A stretch of DNA of 64,000 nt, taken from DATLLJ01 sp965229885 (GTDB lineage: Bacteria > Acidobacteriota > Vicinamibacteria > Vicinamibacterales > CAVVIG01). Below the pieces are notes generated by a model. That model was not told the DNA's origin. It did no database searches and was given only the letters and a program-made list of their open reading frames with translations. Both the position numbers and the translations under genes were made by a program. The DNA lies in assembly GCA_965229885.1 (NCBI GenBank), contig CBDDJX010000002.1:496001-560000 (forward strand), written 5' to 3'. Each line of letters starts with the position of its first letter. Within the stretch, counting starts at the first letter, position 1. This document shows, piece after piece, positions 37,023 through 45,004 of the stretch.

Positions 37023-37292
37023 TCATTCGCCGATTAGTTCGACACTTTCGATGTCCGCCAGGGGCAGCTCGAACCCTCGGAAGCCCTGGTAGCCGCCCGC
37101 GTTCCTGTGGTGTGCGTTCGAGGAAAGCCAAAGGCCCGTCTCGTCGTGGCAGATCCACGCGTCGGCATTCTCGTCGTCCTCGGCGAATCTCACCTGTATG
37201 CCCCGCGGCGGTGCAGTGATCTCACCGTCCGAATAGGCGATCCTTGAGACCAGCTTGCACGACGTCAGCCTGTCGAAGACCTCGATCAACAT
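37023..37292 (-). CDS. Hypothetical small acidic protein
   Basis: From ATG 37292 the 89-residue product is acidic and beta-rich (MLIEVFDRLTSCKLVSRIAY, then WICHDETGLWLSSNAHHRNA and ELPLADIESVELIGE). No family is recognised. It is divergent from the peptide-ligase operon that starts at 37453, with 160 bp between that could hold both promoters. No functional link is shown. Confidence 0.5.
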   Translation of the reverse strand: MLIEVFDRLTSCKLVSRIAYSDGEITAPPRGIQVRFAEDDENADAWICHDETGLWLSSNAHHRNAGGYQGFRGFELPLADIESVELIGE

Positions 37293-37452
37293 GACCGATA
37301 TGATCGCACAGGGCTTAAGTTCCGAGGAGCCCCACCCGATACGCTTGGAATGACAGAGGACCAAGGCGCGGATCTTGGCCCTCAGGGCCGACGGCCTCAG
37401 CTACCCGGCGATCTGGGCCGGGCGGGACCTTGGCCTATTATAGGAACCGTAA

Positions 37453-37632
37453 ATGCAGCCCCTCCTGTCCGTCTCCAAGATAGCTTCGGCCGTCGTGCCC
37501 AACCATGACCCGCGTGACGAGATCACCGAAGAGGACGTTATCTTTGACTCGACGCTGGTCGCTCCCACCGCGGACTGCCAGCGCAGCACCACAATCACCC
37601 AGGTCCCCAGGGAGACTTCGGATGAAAACTGA
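37453..37632 (+). CDS. Small ORF at the head of the ATP-grasp operon
   Basis: ATG 37453 has an AGGA site 8 bases upstream and opens 59 codons. Its sequence is MQPLLSVSKIASAVVPNHDP, then RDEITEEDVIFDSTLVAPTA, DCQRSTTITQVPRETSDEN. Acidic residues and Thr/Ser clusters near the C-terminus fit a substrate of an ester-forming ATP-grasp ligase, but no leader motif is clear. It overlaps the next small ORF by 11 bases. TATTAT at 37436-37441 could be a -10 element, which would give a very short leader. It may be a first precursor or an upstream regulatory peptide. Confidence 0.4.
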   Translation: MQPLLSVSKIASAVVPNHDPRDEITEEDVIFDSTLVAPTADCQRSTTITQVPRETSDEN

Positions 37633-37768
37633 TCGGCTGCGAGTCGAACCATTACTCGCGCAATTGAGCGTCCAGATTCCGCCTGAGAAACCGCAGGACG
37701 GAGAGCAACGTCCCCCACGCGACACATTGCACACCCGGGTTGCGCGCGAAACCACGGATGACGACTGA
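37622..37768 (+). CDS. Candidate graspetide precursor peptide
   Basis: ATG 37622 follows AGGGAG at 8 bases and encodes 48 residues. The N-terminal half (MKTDRLRVEPLLAQLSVQIP) contains P-L-L-A-Q-L at 10-15, which resembles the PFFARFL leader motif recognised by microviridin-type ligases. The C-terminal half carries Thr at 35, 38, 44 and 45 and ends in E43-T44-T45-D46-D47-D48. These supply hydroxyl donors and carboxylates for omega-ester cross-links. The stop overlaps the ATP-grasp start by 11 bases. The assignment is inferred from size, context and composition; the ring pattern is unknown. Confidence 0.55.
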   Translation: MKTDRLRVEPLLAQLSVQIPPEKPQDGEQRPPRDTLHTRVARETTDDD

Positions 37769-38744
37769 GGATGTCGATGTCCTCTTGGTCACCACCAGGC
37801 TTGACTCAGCTTCAGACGCCGTTGCCGACGCCCTAAAAAGAGCCGGAGTCAAGTTCTACCGATTGAACACTGAAGACCTACCGCTCGGCGCGAAGTCTTC
37901 GTATGAACTCCGAACCGGCGCACGCCGACTCCGCTGGCATTCGGAAGACTGCGCCGTTTCGCTTGACGGCGTCAAGCGCGTCTGGTTCCGTCGGCATCGC
38001 TTGCCCGCTTTGCCGCCGGATACGATCCGCGCCCACGCCGAGTACTGCTTGAGGGAGTCCCAGTGGTTTCTGCGCGGCATGCTTTGGAATCTCGCCGAGC
38101 AGGTGCCAGCGGCTAACTGGATGAGCCTTCCCGTCGACATCCAGCGTGCGGAGTCCAAAATGCTCCAATTGCAGGTTGCCGAGACCGTGGGATTCACCTG
38201 TCCTGAGACGCTAATCTCCAACAACCCGGACGAAATCCGGGCATTCTTTGACCGACAGGAAGGCAGGGTTGTCGCGAAGCCCCTCCGGCTCGGCTATTTT
38301 GACTACGGTGACGTCCAGACCGCTGCCTACACTACCGCTGTGAGCACGGCTGACCTCGCCAGCGACGAGGCGCTGAAAGTCGCGCCTGTGATCTACCAGC
38401 GCCATTTGGAGAAGCGTTGGGACATCCGCGTCACGATCGTCGACAATTCAATTTACGCTGCGGCCATTCACTCCCAGGAAGCCGACTCGGCCAAAGTGGA
38501 CTGGCGCCGAGCAGATGAGGAACTTGAGCACAAAGTGCATGCCTTACCAGAGGAGATAGACACGGCTTGCCAGCGCCTAATGAAGGCACTGAACCTACGC
38601 TTTGGCGCCGTCGATCTCGTGCTCGCACCGAACGGTCAGTACTATTTCCTGGAGATCAACCCGAATGGGCAATGGCTGTGGCTTGAGGACAAACTCGGAT
38701 TCCCGATTACGAACAAGATCATGGAATGGCTCCGCAACATCTAG
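37758..38744 (+). CDS. ATP-grasp peptide ligase (MvdC/MvdD-like, graspetide maturase)
   Basis: ATG 37758 is preferred because it lies just after the precursor frame. The 328-residue protein follows the architecture of ATP-grasp ribosomal-peptide maturases. An N-terminal Rossmann-like part (DVDVLLVTTRLDSASDAVAD, then VKRVWFRRHRLPALP) precedes a lid with LQLQVAETVGFTCPETLISN. The ATP-binding Lys is in GRVVAKPLRLGYF. The catalytic/metal-binding end has LEKRWDIRVTIVDNSIYAAA, FGAVDLVLAPNG and FLEINPNGQWLW (Asp and Glu-x-Asn metal ligands). Relatives form ester or amide links between Thr/Ser/Lys and Asp/Glu of a precursor peptide. Overlaps on both sides show one transcript with the precursor and a membrane protein. 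Confidence 0.9.
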   Translation: MTTEDVDVLLVTTRLDSASDAVADALKRAGVKFYRLNTEDLPLGAKSSYELRTGARRLRWHSEDCAVSLDGVKRVWFRRHRLPALPPDTIRAHAEYCLRESQWFLRGMLWNLAEQVPAANWMSLPVDIQRAESKMLQLQVAETVGFTCPETLISNNPDEIRAFFDRQEGRVVAKPLRLGYFDYGDVQTAAYTTAVSTADLASDEALKVAPVIYQRHLEKRWDIRVTIVDNSIYAAAIHSQEADSAKVDWRRADEELEHKVHALPEEIDTACQRLMKALNLRFGAVDLVLAPNGQYYFLEINPNGQWLWLEDKLGFPITNKIMEWLRNI

Positions 38745-39451
38745 CCGCAGCACGTGACTCTTGCGTGAAGTGGGTCGGACGGTGGCTGTGGGACGGAGTC
38801 TGGCCTACTCTTGATCCGCCATCGACGAACTTGACTGACGACGTCGAACAGCCAAAACCGGAAATCGACGCGGATGCAGACGAAGATGTTGTGCGCACGG
38901 TGTACGAGCGGCTATGCGCCGAACTGGAGACAGAAGCCGAAAGGAGGCGCGCGGTAGAAAACAAGCTCATTGCGGCTGGTTCGGTTGCTCCGATCGCCGT
39001 AACAATCATGGTCGCCGTAGCCACGTTCCTGTCTCGCGGCCGACTACAGGAATCCGTGTCAGAAAGCGCCGTAATAACATTTGTGGCGTTTTACGCGGCG
39101 CTGCAGTTCCTGCGCGCCACGTTGGCCGCGATCAACGGGCTGTCCAGGAAGAGCTACAATGTGCCGACCGTATCAGAGATCCTGCCGGCAAGCACAGAAG
39201 CACTGGTCGGGTATCTCCGCAATGCCTGCAATGACCACGTGCGCAGGCTTGAGCAGCATCGCGAAACGACGAACGAAAACGTGAGCCAGCTTGCGCTCGC
39301 TCACAAGTCGATTAAAAATGCAGTGACTGCGATCGTCATCGCGCTCTTAATCCTCGTCGGGCTTATCGCATGGGAATACGTAGGCTTGGCGCGAGAAGGC
39401 CTAGCAGCCTGTATATGGACTCCTCCCGGTGATCAAGCGAGTGGGTCGTGA
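38726..39451 (+). CDS. Membrane protein of the ATP-grasp operon
   Basis: ATG 38726 overlaps the ligase by 19 bases. The 241-residue product has a basic N-terminus, an acidic segment (residues about 38-60), a charged coiled-coil stretch, two central membrane helices (APIAVTIMVAVATFL near 89-104; ITFVAFYAALQFLRATLA near 115-133) and a C-terminal one (AVTAIVIALLILVGLIAWEY near 200-220). A long cytosolic helical region lies between helices 2 and 3. It is not an ABC transporter and has no peptidase motif. Its place suggests export, immunity or target function for the peptide. I recognise no family. Confidence 0.75.
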   Translation: MAPQHLAAARDSCVKWVGRWLWDGVWPTLDPPSTNLTDDVEQPKPEIDADADEDVVRTVYERLCAELETEAERRRAVENKLIAAGSVAPIAVTIMVAVATFLSRGRLQESVSESAVITFVAFYAALQFLRATLAAINGLSRKSYNVPTVSEILPASTEALVGYLRNACNDHVRRLEQHRETTNENVSQLALAHKSIKNAVTAIVIALLILVGLIAWEYVGLAREGLAACIWTPPGDQASGS

Positions 39452-39486
39452 CGGTCGGTCCTTCGCGTCGGTTGCGGTCGTATATC

Positions 39487-40569
39487 GGCGTTGGTGCGCT
39501 GATTCAGCGTGGTGGGCGAGCAGTGGCCGGCATGTTGACTATCGCGACCGCAGGCGGGTCATGATCTCGATGTGAAGTCGAGAGTGCATCCGAAGGACAA
39601 GACACAGTATCGCGTCGGGAACTGGGCCGAGTACGACCGAGCCCTCGTGCGGCGAGGCGACGTCACCCTCTGGCTCACGCCCGACGCGATCGCCACGTGG
39701 GCAGCGGCTGGCGTCGGCAGGCGGAGCGGGCAACTCCAGTATTCCGATCTCGCCATCGAAACCGCCCTGACGCTCAGTCTCAGCTTCCACTGACCGTTGC
39801 GTCGGACCGAGGGCGTCTTGACATCGATCTTCGGGATGCTGGGCGTTGATCTCACGGCATCCGATCACACTACGCTCTCGCGACGCGGTCAGCATCTCGC
39901 CCTCGCGCTTCGGCGCGCCCGCCCGGGCACCAGCCTGCCCCTCATCGTTGACAGCGCCGGACTGTCCATCGTCGGCGAAGGTGAGTGGGCCGCGGCGACA
40001 CATGGGGGCCGAGGGCGACGCGGCTGGAGGAAGCTCCATCTCGGCGTGGACGGGTCCCGTGTGATCGTGGCCTGCGCGCTGACTGAGCCGACGGCCGATG
40101 ACGCGATGACGGGGGTCAGTCTGGTCGACGAGGTGGATGGACACCTCACCAGAGTGACGGCGGATCCGGCCGACGACACGCTCGCGTTCTATGGTGCGGC
40201 CGGTGCGCGAGGGGCGAGGGTCGTGGTGCCGCCGACCAAGACCGCGTCGTTGTCTCGACGGGGCGCCCGATCAGGTGCCCGCGATCGGACGATCAGGAGG
40301 GTGAAGGCGCTCGGACGGCGACGGTGGACGAAGGCGTCTGGTTACCCTCAGCACGCGCGCGTGGAGAATGCGTTCTTCCGGTACACGTCGATCGTCGGCG
40401 ACTGTCTTCGGGCACGCAGTTCATCGGGGCAACAGCGTGAGGCCGTGCTCGCGTGTAACGTTCTGAACCGGATGACCGAGCTTGGCAGACCCGTCTCGTA
40501 CCGCATCGGTAGGTGACGGGCTCGACGGTTTGAAGCGCGTAGGCCTGCCCGCATCCGCGCACCAACGCC
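39487..40569 (+). mobile_element. IS5-family element (copy B) inserted into IS1182
   Basis: The ends are GGCGTTGGTGCGC (39487-39499) and its inverse GCGCACCAACGCC (40557-40569). The right end interrupts the IS1182 transposase. Confidence 0.85.
39572..40516 (+). pseudogene. IS5-family transposase with in-frame TGA
   Basis: The frame from ATG 39572 is 314 codons and collinear with the intact copies. TGA at 39791-39793 sits where the others have Leu (SLSFH-stop-PLRRTEG). All DDE residues lie after the stop (LIVDSAGLSIVGEGEWAAAT and following), so only a restart or readthrough could make enzyme. Confidence 0.85.
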
Positions 40570-41945
40570 GTTGCTGACGAGTTGACGACGAACGTGATCT
40601 GTGGCGTGCGTCGACCACCAATGGCCGCGAAGAGTCGATGCGATGCCGTGATCATCGCAAATCGTCGTCGGGCAGCGCTCATGAACATCAACAACGTGGC
40701 GAGAACGGCCGCCAGACGGCCCTGCAGCCCACGCGGCGTGCCGGCGCCGATCAGCTGACGCATGACGAGTCCGAGATTGAAGCCACCAGCATGAATCAGC
40801 ACGCGCTTCAGGATGTTCGTGTGGCCGCGCAGATGCGTACGGCGCATGCCCCCCGTGTCATAGAGGTGCGCGAACGAGCGTTCGATCGTCTCACCGCGTC
40901 GCCGCATCAGGCGCCGTCCGCGTCGTCCATGCATCCGGCGGCGATTGCCATAGACCGGCGCCTGCGCGTCCGGCGCCTCCGACCAGTCGCGGCGGCCTCG
41001 GTCCGGCTCGGCGATGTACGACCGGATACCGACCGCGTCGAGGTCCACCATCGTCTGGTTGCTGTGATACCCCTTGTCGCCGACCAGTTCGTCCAGTGCC
41101 TGTGGCGCCTCGCCGTCCCGCTGCGCGTCTTCGACTTGCTCGGCCGCGGCCGTCACCGTTTCGACGATCGTCGTCGTGTCGCCTTGGTCGGCGCCCTGCA
41201 GCGTGACGGCGACAATGGCGCCGGTGTCCAGGTCGACCGCATGCTCGGCTTTGTGGGCCAGATGCGTCCGGCCGTCTTTCATCTTCGTGACCTTCGCATC
41301 GGGGTCGTGCGGGTTGGTCCACTCCGTGTTCGACGTCTTCTTCTTGCGCTTCTTGTCCACCCGTGCCAGGTCCTCGCGCGTCGGGGTCTCGATCCCCGAG
41401 GCCGTGGCGAGCCCGGTCAGAAACGCCTGATAGCTCTCGCCGGTGTCGCGCCGCACGATGCTGCGCATCGCGGCGTTCGCCTCGAGCGTGGTGGCATCGA
41501 TCGCCACGGTCTTCCCCTTGAGCAATCCCACCTCGACGAGTCGTTGTTGCACCCACGTGAAGATGGCGCGGTGCGTCTCGACATCGATCAGGCGCCGCGT
41601 CCGCGAGATCGTCGAATGATCGGGCGGGGCGTCCTCCAGGCCGAGCCGCAGAAAACTGCGCACCGCCAACGAGTCGGTCGCGCGCCACGCGATCCCTCGT
41701 TCCGAATCGATGCCCTCGAAGTAGCCCACCAGTAGCAGCCGAAAATACCGGCCAGGCGCCAAGCTCGGTCGGCCCATGACCTGCGCGTAGAACCCGCGGC
41801 ACAGGCCTTCGACAAACGGATCGAAGTCGTGCGCGTCGAGCAGCGCATTCAGCCGCATGTAGAACGGATGGCCGGGCGACTTCGGCAGTTCCGCGGCCGC
41901 GACCCACAACAACGATTGCTCGCTCTCTCGAATACCCATCGCCAT
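40570..41945 (-). pseudogene. IS1182-family transposase, 3' end cut by IS5
   Basis: From ATG 41945 the protein is normal for the IS1182 group. The N-terminal DUF772 domain is present (HDFDPFVEGLCRGFYAQVMG, then PSLAPGRYFRLLLVGYFEGI). The DDE domain follows with Asp in KTVAIDATTLEANAAMRSIV, later DELVGDKGYHSNQTMVDLDA, and the Glu region RRGETIERSFAHLYDTGGMR. The last codons of the family are lost because the IS5 terminus starts at 40569. The frame continues 92 codons into IS5 antisense, giving a 550-residue chimeric reading. A shorter relative is at 15500. Confidence 0.85.
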
Positions 41946-41996
41946 GCGCGACAGTGTAGTACACGGAATCGACCTTGTCGATCCCCTCGACCTTCA

Positions 41997-42130
41997 TCAA
42001 CTTGTGATGGATCGACTTTCACCACGGGCTGCTAGGCCGTAGGGCGCCCCACACACCCGGCATCGCTTCGTCGGAACCGCCATGCACTCGACGCAAAGTG
42101 CAGGGCGGTCATCGCGCAGGTGATCCCGTT
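41997..42130 (-). pseudogene. Small zinc-ribbon fragment
   Basis: The frame reads LRDDRPALCVECMAVPTKRC then RVCGAPYGLAARGESRSITS and stops. Two CxxC pairs (CVEC, CRVC) make a compact zinc site. The upstream side is cut by the IS6 terminus at about 42136. It may be the C-terminal end of a longer protein. Confidence 0.4.
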
Positions 42131-42135
42131 CGTAG

Positions 42136-42966
42136 GGTTGTGTTGCAACTGTGGCCGACGGCGGCTGGTAACCTGAAGAGATCATGAAGCAGGCAATCCG
42201 ACCGGCGATCTTCAAGTGGCGACAAACCGAGCCCGAGCTGATTGTGTGCGCCGTGCGCTGGTACCTTCGGTACTCGCTCTCGTTCCGCGATGTCGAAGAA
42301 CTGCTCAGCGAGCGCGGTCTGGAAGCGGACCACACGACCATCTGGCGCTGGGTCCAGCGCTACGGTCCCGAACTGGAAGAGCGGCTGCGCCGTCATCTCA
42401 AACCAACCAACAGGTCCTGACGTGTCGATGAAACCTACGTTCGTGTCAAGGGCCGTTGGTGCTACCTCTACCGAGCCATCGATTCCACCGGCGCCACGAT
42501 CAACTTCGTGCTCTCGGGCTTGCGCGATGCCGCTACGGCCAAACGCCTGTTTCGCAAGGCGCTCACTGATCCGTCGCATCCGCAGCCCCGTGTCATCAAC
42601 ACGGACCAGGCCCGCCTTTACGGCTCGGCGATTGCAGGGGTGAAAAAGGAAGGACTCCTGCGACGCCGTTGCCGCCACCGGCCGGTCCAATACTTGAACA
42701 ACATCGTGGAGCAGGATCATCGAGCGATCAAACGACGCGTGAAGGCCAAGCAGGGCTTTCGTGCATTCCACGCGGCGCGGCGAACGATCCAAGGCTACGA
42801 GGCCATGCACATGATCCGGAAGGGGCAAGCGAGGTGGGTGAGCGGTTCGGATGTTAAGCGACAGATTCAGTTCATTAACAACTTGTTCGAGGTGGCGGCA
42901 TGAGACGGAGCCCGGCCAACTCGACCAATCGCTCTCTTGCCGCTTTTGGAAAGTTGCAACACATTC
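42136..42966 (+). mobile_element. IS6-type element of a second group
   Basis: The inverted ends TGTGTTGCAACT (42139-42150) and AGTTGCAACACA (42952-42963) enclose one damaged transposase. The ends resemble those of IS26-like elements and differ from the IS6 group at 4447 and 6634. Confidence 0.75.
42184..42903 (+). pseudogene. IS6-family transposase with Trp-to-stop change
   Basis: The 239-codon frame is interrupted once, by TGA at 42418-42420 where the family has Trp (KPTNRS-stop-RVDETYVRVKG). The parts before (helix-turn-helix RYSLSFRDVEELLSERGLEA) and after are intact, including DETYV, INTDQARLYGSAI and the VEQDHRAIKRRVKAKQGF segment with the Glu. TGG to TGA is a single transition. Confidence 0.85.
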
Positions 42967-42975
42967 GCTATTAAG

Positions 42976-43206
42976 CTATTCCCGGTTCGTCTCTCGGATA
43001 GTCGATTCGGCAAGATCGATAGATCGCCGGGTGCCGAGTTGCAGTAGATCGGCAACCTTCGAGGGAATATTTGACACAGGAGAGAAAAGGTAGCCGTCGA
43101 TTTCCGGCACCTTACGCAACGCCAATGCGGTAAGTGCCGCATCGATGTCCTCGCAACTGTTGCCACTGGAATGCTTTTCCCGAATCTTCGCTGAGAGTGT
43201 CTCCAT
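42976..43206 (-). CDS. Hypothetical protein, possibly cut by IS6
   Basis: From ATG 43206 the 76-residue frame is balanced and helical (METLSAKIREKHSSGNSCED then IDAALTALALRKVPEIDGYL and more). It ends ten bases from the IS6 right terminus, so its natural C-terminus may be lost. I recognise no family. Confidence 0.45.
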   Translation of the reverse strand: METLSAKIREKHSSGNSCEDIDAALTALALRKVPEIDGYLFSPVSNIPSKVADLLQLGTRRSIDLAESTIRETNRE

Positions 43207-43288
43207 GCAGCGAGTATAGGGCGCCGCTACACACTAGAAGTGGACCCCGAAACCTGGACAGCGGCTTAAGTGAAATCTCCATCGTGTT

Positions 43289-44134
43289 TCAGGCCGCCGT
43301 GCCGAAGCTGGTTGCGTCGAAGTACACCACATCCGGCGTCCGCCGACCAAGTGCACTATGACGCCGTCGCCCGTTGTAGAACTGAAAGTAGCAGGGCAGC
43401 CCTGCCCGGAGCGAGGCGGGGGTCTCGTATGCATGGAGATACACATCCTCGTATTTGACGCTGCGCCAGAGACGCTCGACGAACACGTTGTCGATCCAGC
43501 GTCCCTTGCCGTCCATGCTGATGGCCACCGCATGGGCTTTGAGCACCGCCGTAAACGCCTGGGACGTAAACTGAGCGCCTTGGTCCGTATTGAAGATCGC
43601 CGGCGGTCCGTAGTGGGTGAGCGCGTCCTCGAGGGCCTCGACACAGAAGTCGCTGTCGACGGTGTTTGACACACGCCAGGCCAGGACCCGGCGCGAGTAC
43701 CAATCCAGGATGGCCACCAGATACATGCACCCCTGCGCCATTGGGATGTAGCAGATATCGCTCGCCCACACCTGATTCGGCCGCTCGATGGACAGGCCCT
43801 TCAGCAGGTACGGATACACCTTGTGTCCGGCCCCGGGCTGGCTCGTGCGCGGCTTCGGATACAGGGCACTCAGGCCCATCTGGCGCATCAGGCGCTGGAC
43901 CCGCTTGCGATTCACCGGGTGCCCCTGGGTTTCGAGCTCGTCTCGAAGGCGGCGACTGCCGTAGAACGGACGCTCTAAGTGGATCTCGTCCAGGAGGCGC
44001 ATCAGGGCCAGATCCTCCGATGGGATCCCGGTGGGGTGGTAATACACCGTCGACCGCGCCACATCGAGCAGCTCGCAGCGTCGTGTGACGGTCAACGGGG
44101 GGTCAGCTTGAATCATCGCTCGGCGCTCGCTCAC
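43289..44134 (-). CDS. IS3-family transposase OrfB
   Basis: The 281-residue OrfB has an HTH_21 region (HLERPFYGSRRLRDELETQG) and an rve core. Asp is in NQVWASDICYIPMAQGCMYL, Asp in IFNTDQGAQFTSQAFTAVL and Glu in WIDNVFVERLWRSVKYEDVY. Its start overlaps the OrfA stop by 4 bases. In this family a fused OrfAB transposase is made by -1 frameshifting. Both frames are intact. Confidence 0.95.
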   Translation of the reverse strand: MSERRAMIQADPPLTVTRRCELLDVARSTVYYHPTGIPSEDLALMRLLDEIHLERPFYGSRRLRDELETQGHPVNRKRVQRLMRQMGLSALYPKPRTSQPGAGHKVYPYLLKGLSIERPNQVWASDICYIPMAQGCMYLVAILDWYSRRVLAWRVSNTVDSDFCVEALEDALTHYGPPAIFNTDQGAQFTSQAFTAVLKAHAVAISMDGKGRWIDNVFVERLWRSVKYEDVYLHAYETPASLRAGLPCYFQFYNGRRRHSALGRRTPDVVYFDATSFGTAA

Positions 44135-44421
44135 CGGTCTCGACCGAGCGCCTTGGACAAAAAATCCTTCTCCCTCGTCAGCTGACCAATCTTGGCGTGG
44201 AGTTGCTGGGTCTCCTGCTCGGAATGCTCAGCCTCGACCGCACCGGCGCCGAACACATGCTCGGCATCCGCCACTAGCTTCTTCTTCCAGTCCTGGATCT
44301 GATTCGGGTGCACCTCGAACTGCTCGGCGAGATCGGCCAAGGTACGCTCTCCTCGTACTGCGGCCAACGCGACCTTGGCTTTAAACACTGGTGAATGATT
44401 TCGTCGTTTCCTCTTCGTCAT
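44131..44421 (-). CDS. IS3-family OrfA (DNA-binding)
   Basis: I choose ATG 44421 (MTKRKRRNHSPVFKAKVALA) over the upstream frame because it matches the family start. The product carries the helix-turn-helix (TLADLAEQFEVHPNQIQDWK) and a C-terminal leucine-zipper-like coil (ETQQLHAKIGQLTREKDFLS). It binds the IS ends and supplies the N-terminus of the fused transposase. Confidence 0.9.
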   Translation of the reverse strand: MTKRKRRNHSPVFKAKVALAAVRGERTLADLAEQFEVHPNQIQDWKKKLVADAEHVFGAGAVEAEHSEQETQQLHAKIGQLTREKDFLSKALGRDR

Positions 44422-44758
44422 CTTCTGCCCCCTCTCATCTTGACGGGAATGTGACGCAGAAGATTCCACTTACCGATGTCGATCAGCTGTCCAGCCGATA
44501 GGGTCCACCTCTACTCGCCCAAACCTGTGCCTATGCTTTCAACTAAAGCATGGAACAGCTCAAGCCCACTCTAGACACAGATTCCCGAGGTTGTAAGCCA
44601 TTACGCTCAGCCGGGAGAAGTCGATATACCGCGCACCGTAGCTGCCAGTCATGAGGATTGGGCCTGATCCGTTTCGGCGTGGCCGCCGGCCCTTCGTCGT
44701 GTCTGTCGCCATCGTATTCGCCTTTCGGAATGTGTCCACGAAACCGGATCAAGCCCAT

Positions 44759-44956
44759 CCAGGCCGCGATCGCTTCCGAGGACAACCACACCGTCACATC
44801 GCCGCGTCGAACGAGGGTCTGGTTATAGGCCGGCCAGTTCGCAACGCGGTACTTCGTCTTATACGTGGGATGGACCTTCGACTTCATTCCTGTAGTGTGG
44901 CTCCTGCCAAAGGTCACGAGAAGTGCGCCCCCCCGCAGGGTCTTCATGCAACAATG
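44759..44956 (-). pseudogene. IS5 left-end fragment
   Basis: The terminal repeat CATGCAACAATGCC (44946-44959 region) and 43 codons from ATG 44887 (MKSKVHPTYKTKYRVANWPA) survive. The match ends at the same codon region (SSEAIAAW) as the fragment at 18690. Confidence 0.8.
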
Positions 44957-45004
44957 CCCTCGTGCAACCGCGCGTCACTCGCGTCACCGGTTGCGGGCAA
45001 TCAC

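Larger units (their letters stand above)
43235..44513 (-). mobile_element. Complete IS3-family element
   Basis: The ends TAGAAGTGGACCC (43235-43247) and GGGTCCACCTCTA (44501-44513) are inverted. Each is followed by a further matching TGGACAGC block. Overlapping orfA and orfB lie inside. Confidence 0.9.

Noticed and set aside
37401..37755. Minus-strand frames opposite the small ORFs of the ATP-grasp operon
   Set aside because: They lack ribosome-binding sites and family resemblance. The plus-strand ORFs overlap the ligase in the manner of an operon.
40293..40569. 92-codon C-terminal extension of the IS1182 transposase
   Set aside because: These codons are IS5 DNA read antisense after the insertion point, not a natural domain.
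4500..42903. Use of TGA as a sense codon (recoding) in this genome
   Set aside because: Well-defined host genes, for example the ATP-grasp operon precursor, the helicase and putA, terminate with TGA, and the internal TGA codons are confined to decaying mobile genes.
44651..45004. 118-codon upstream extension of the DUF5916 gene at 45005
   Set aside because: The sequence is an IS5 left-end fragment in antisense, and a signal peptide begins at 45005.
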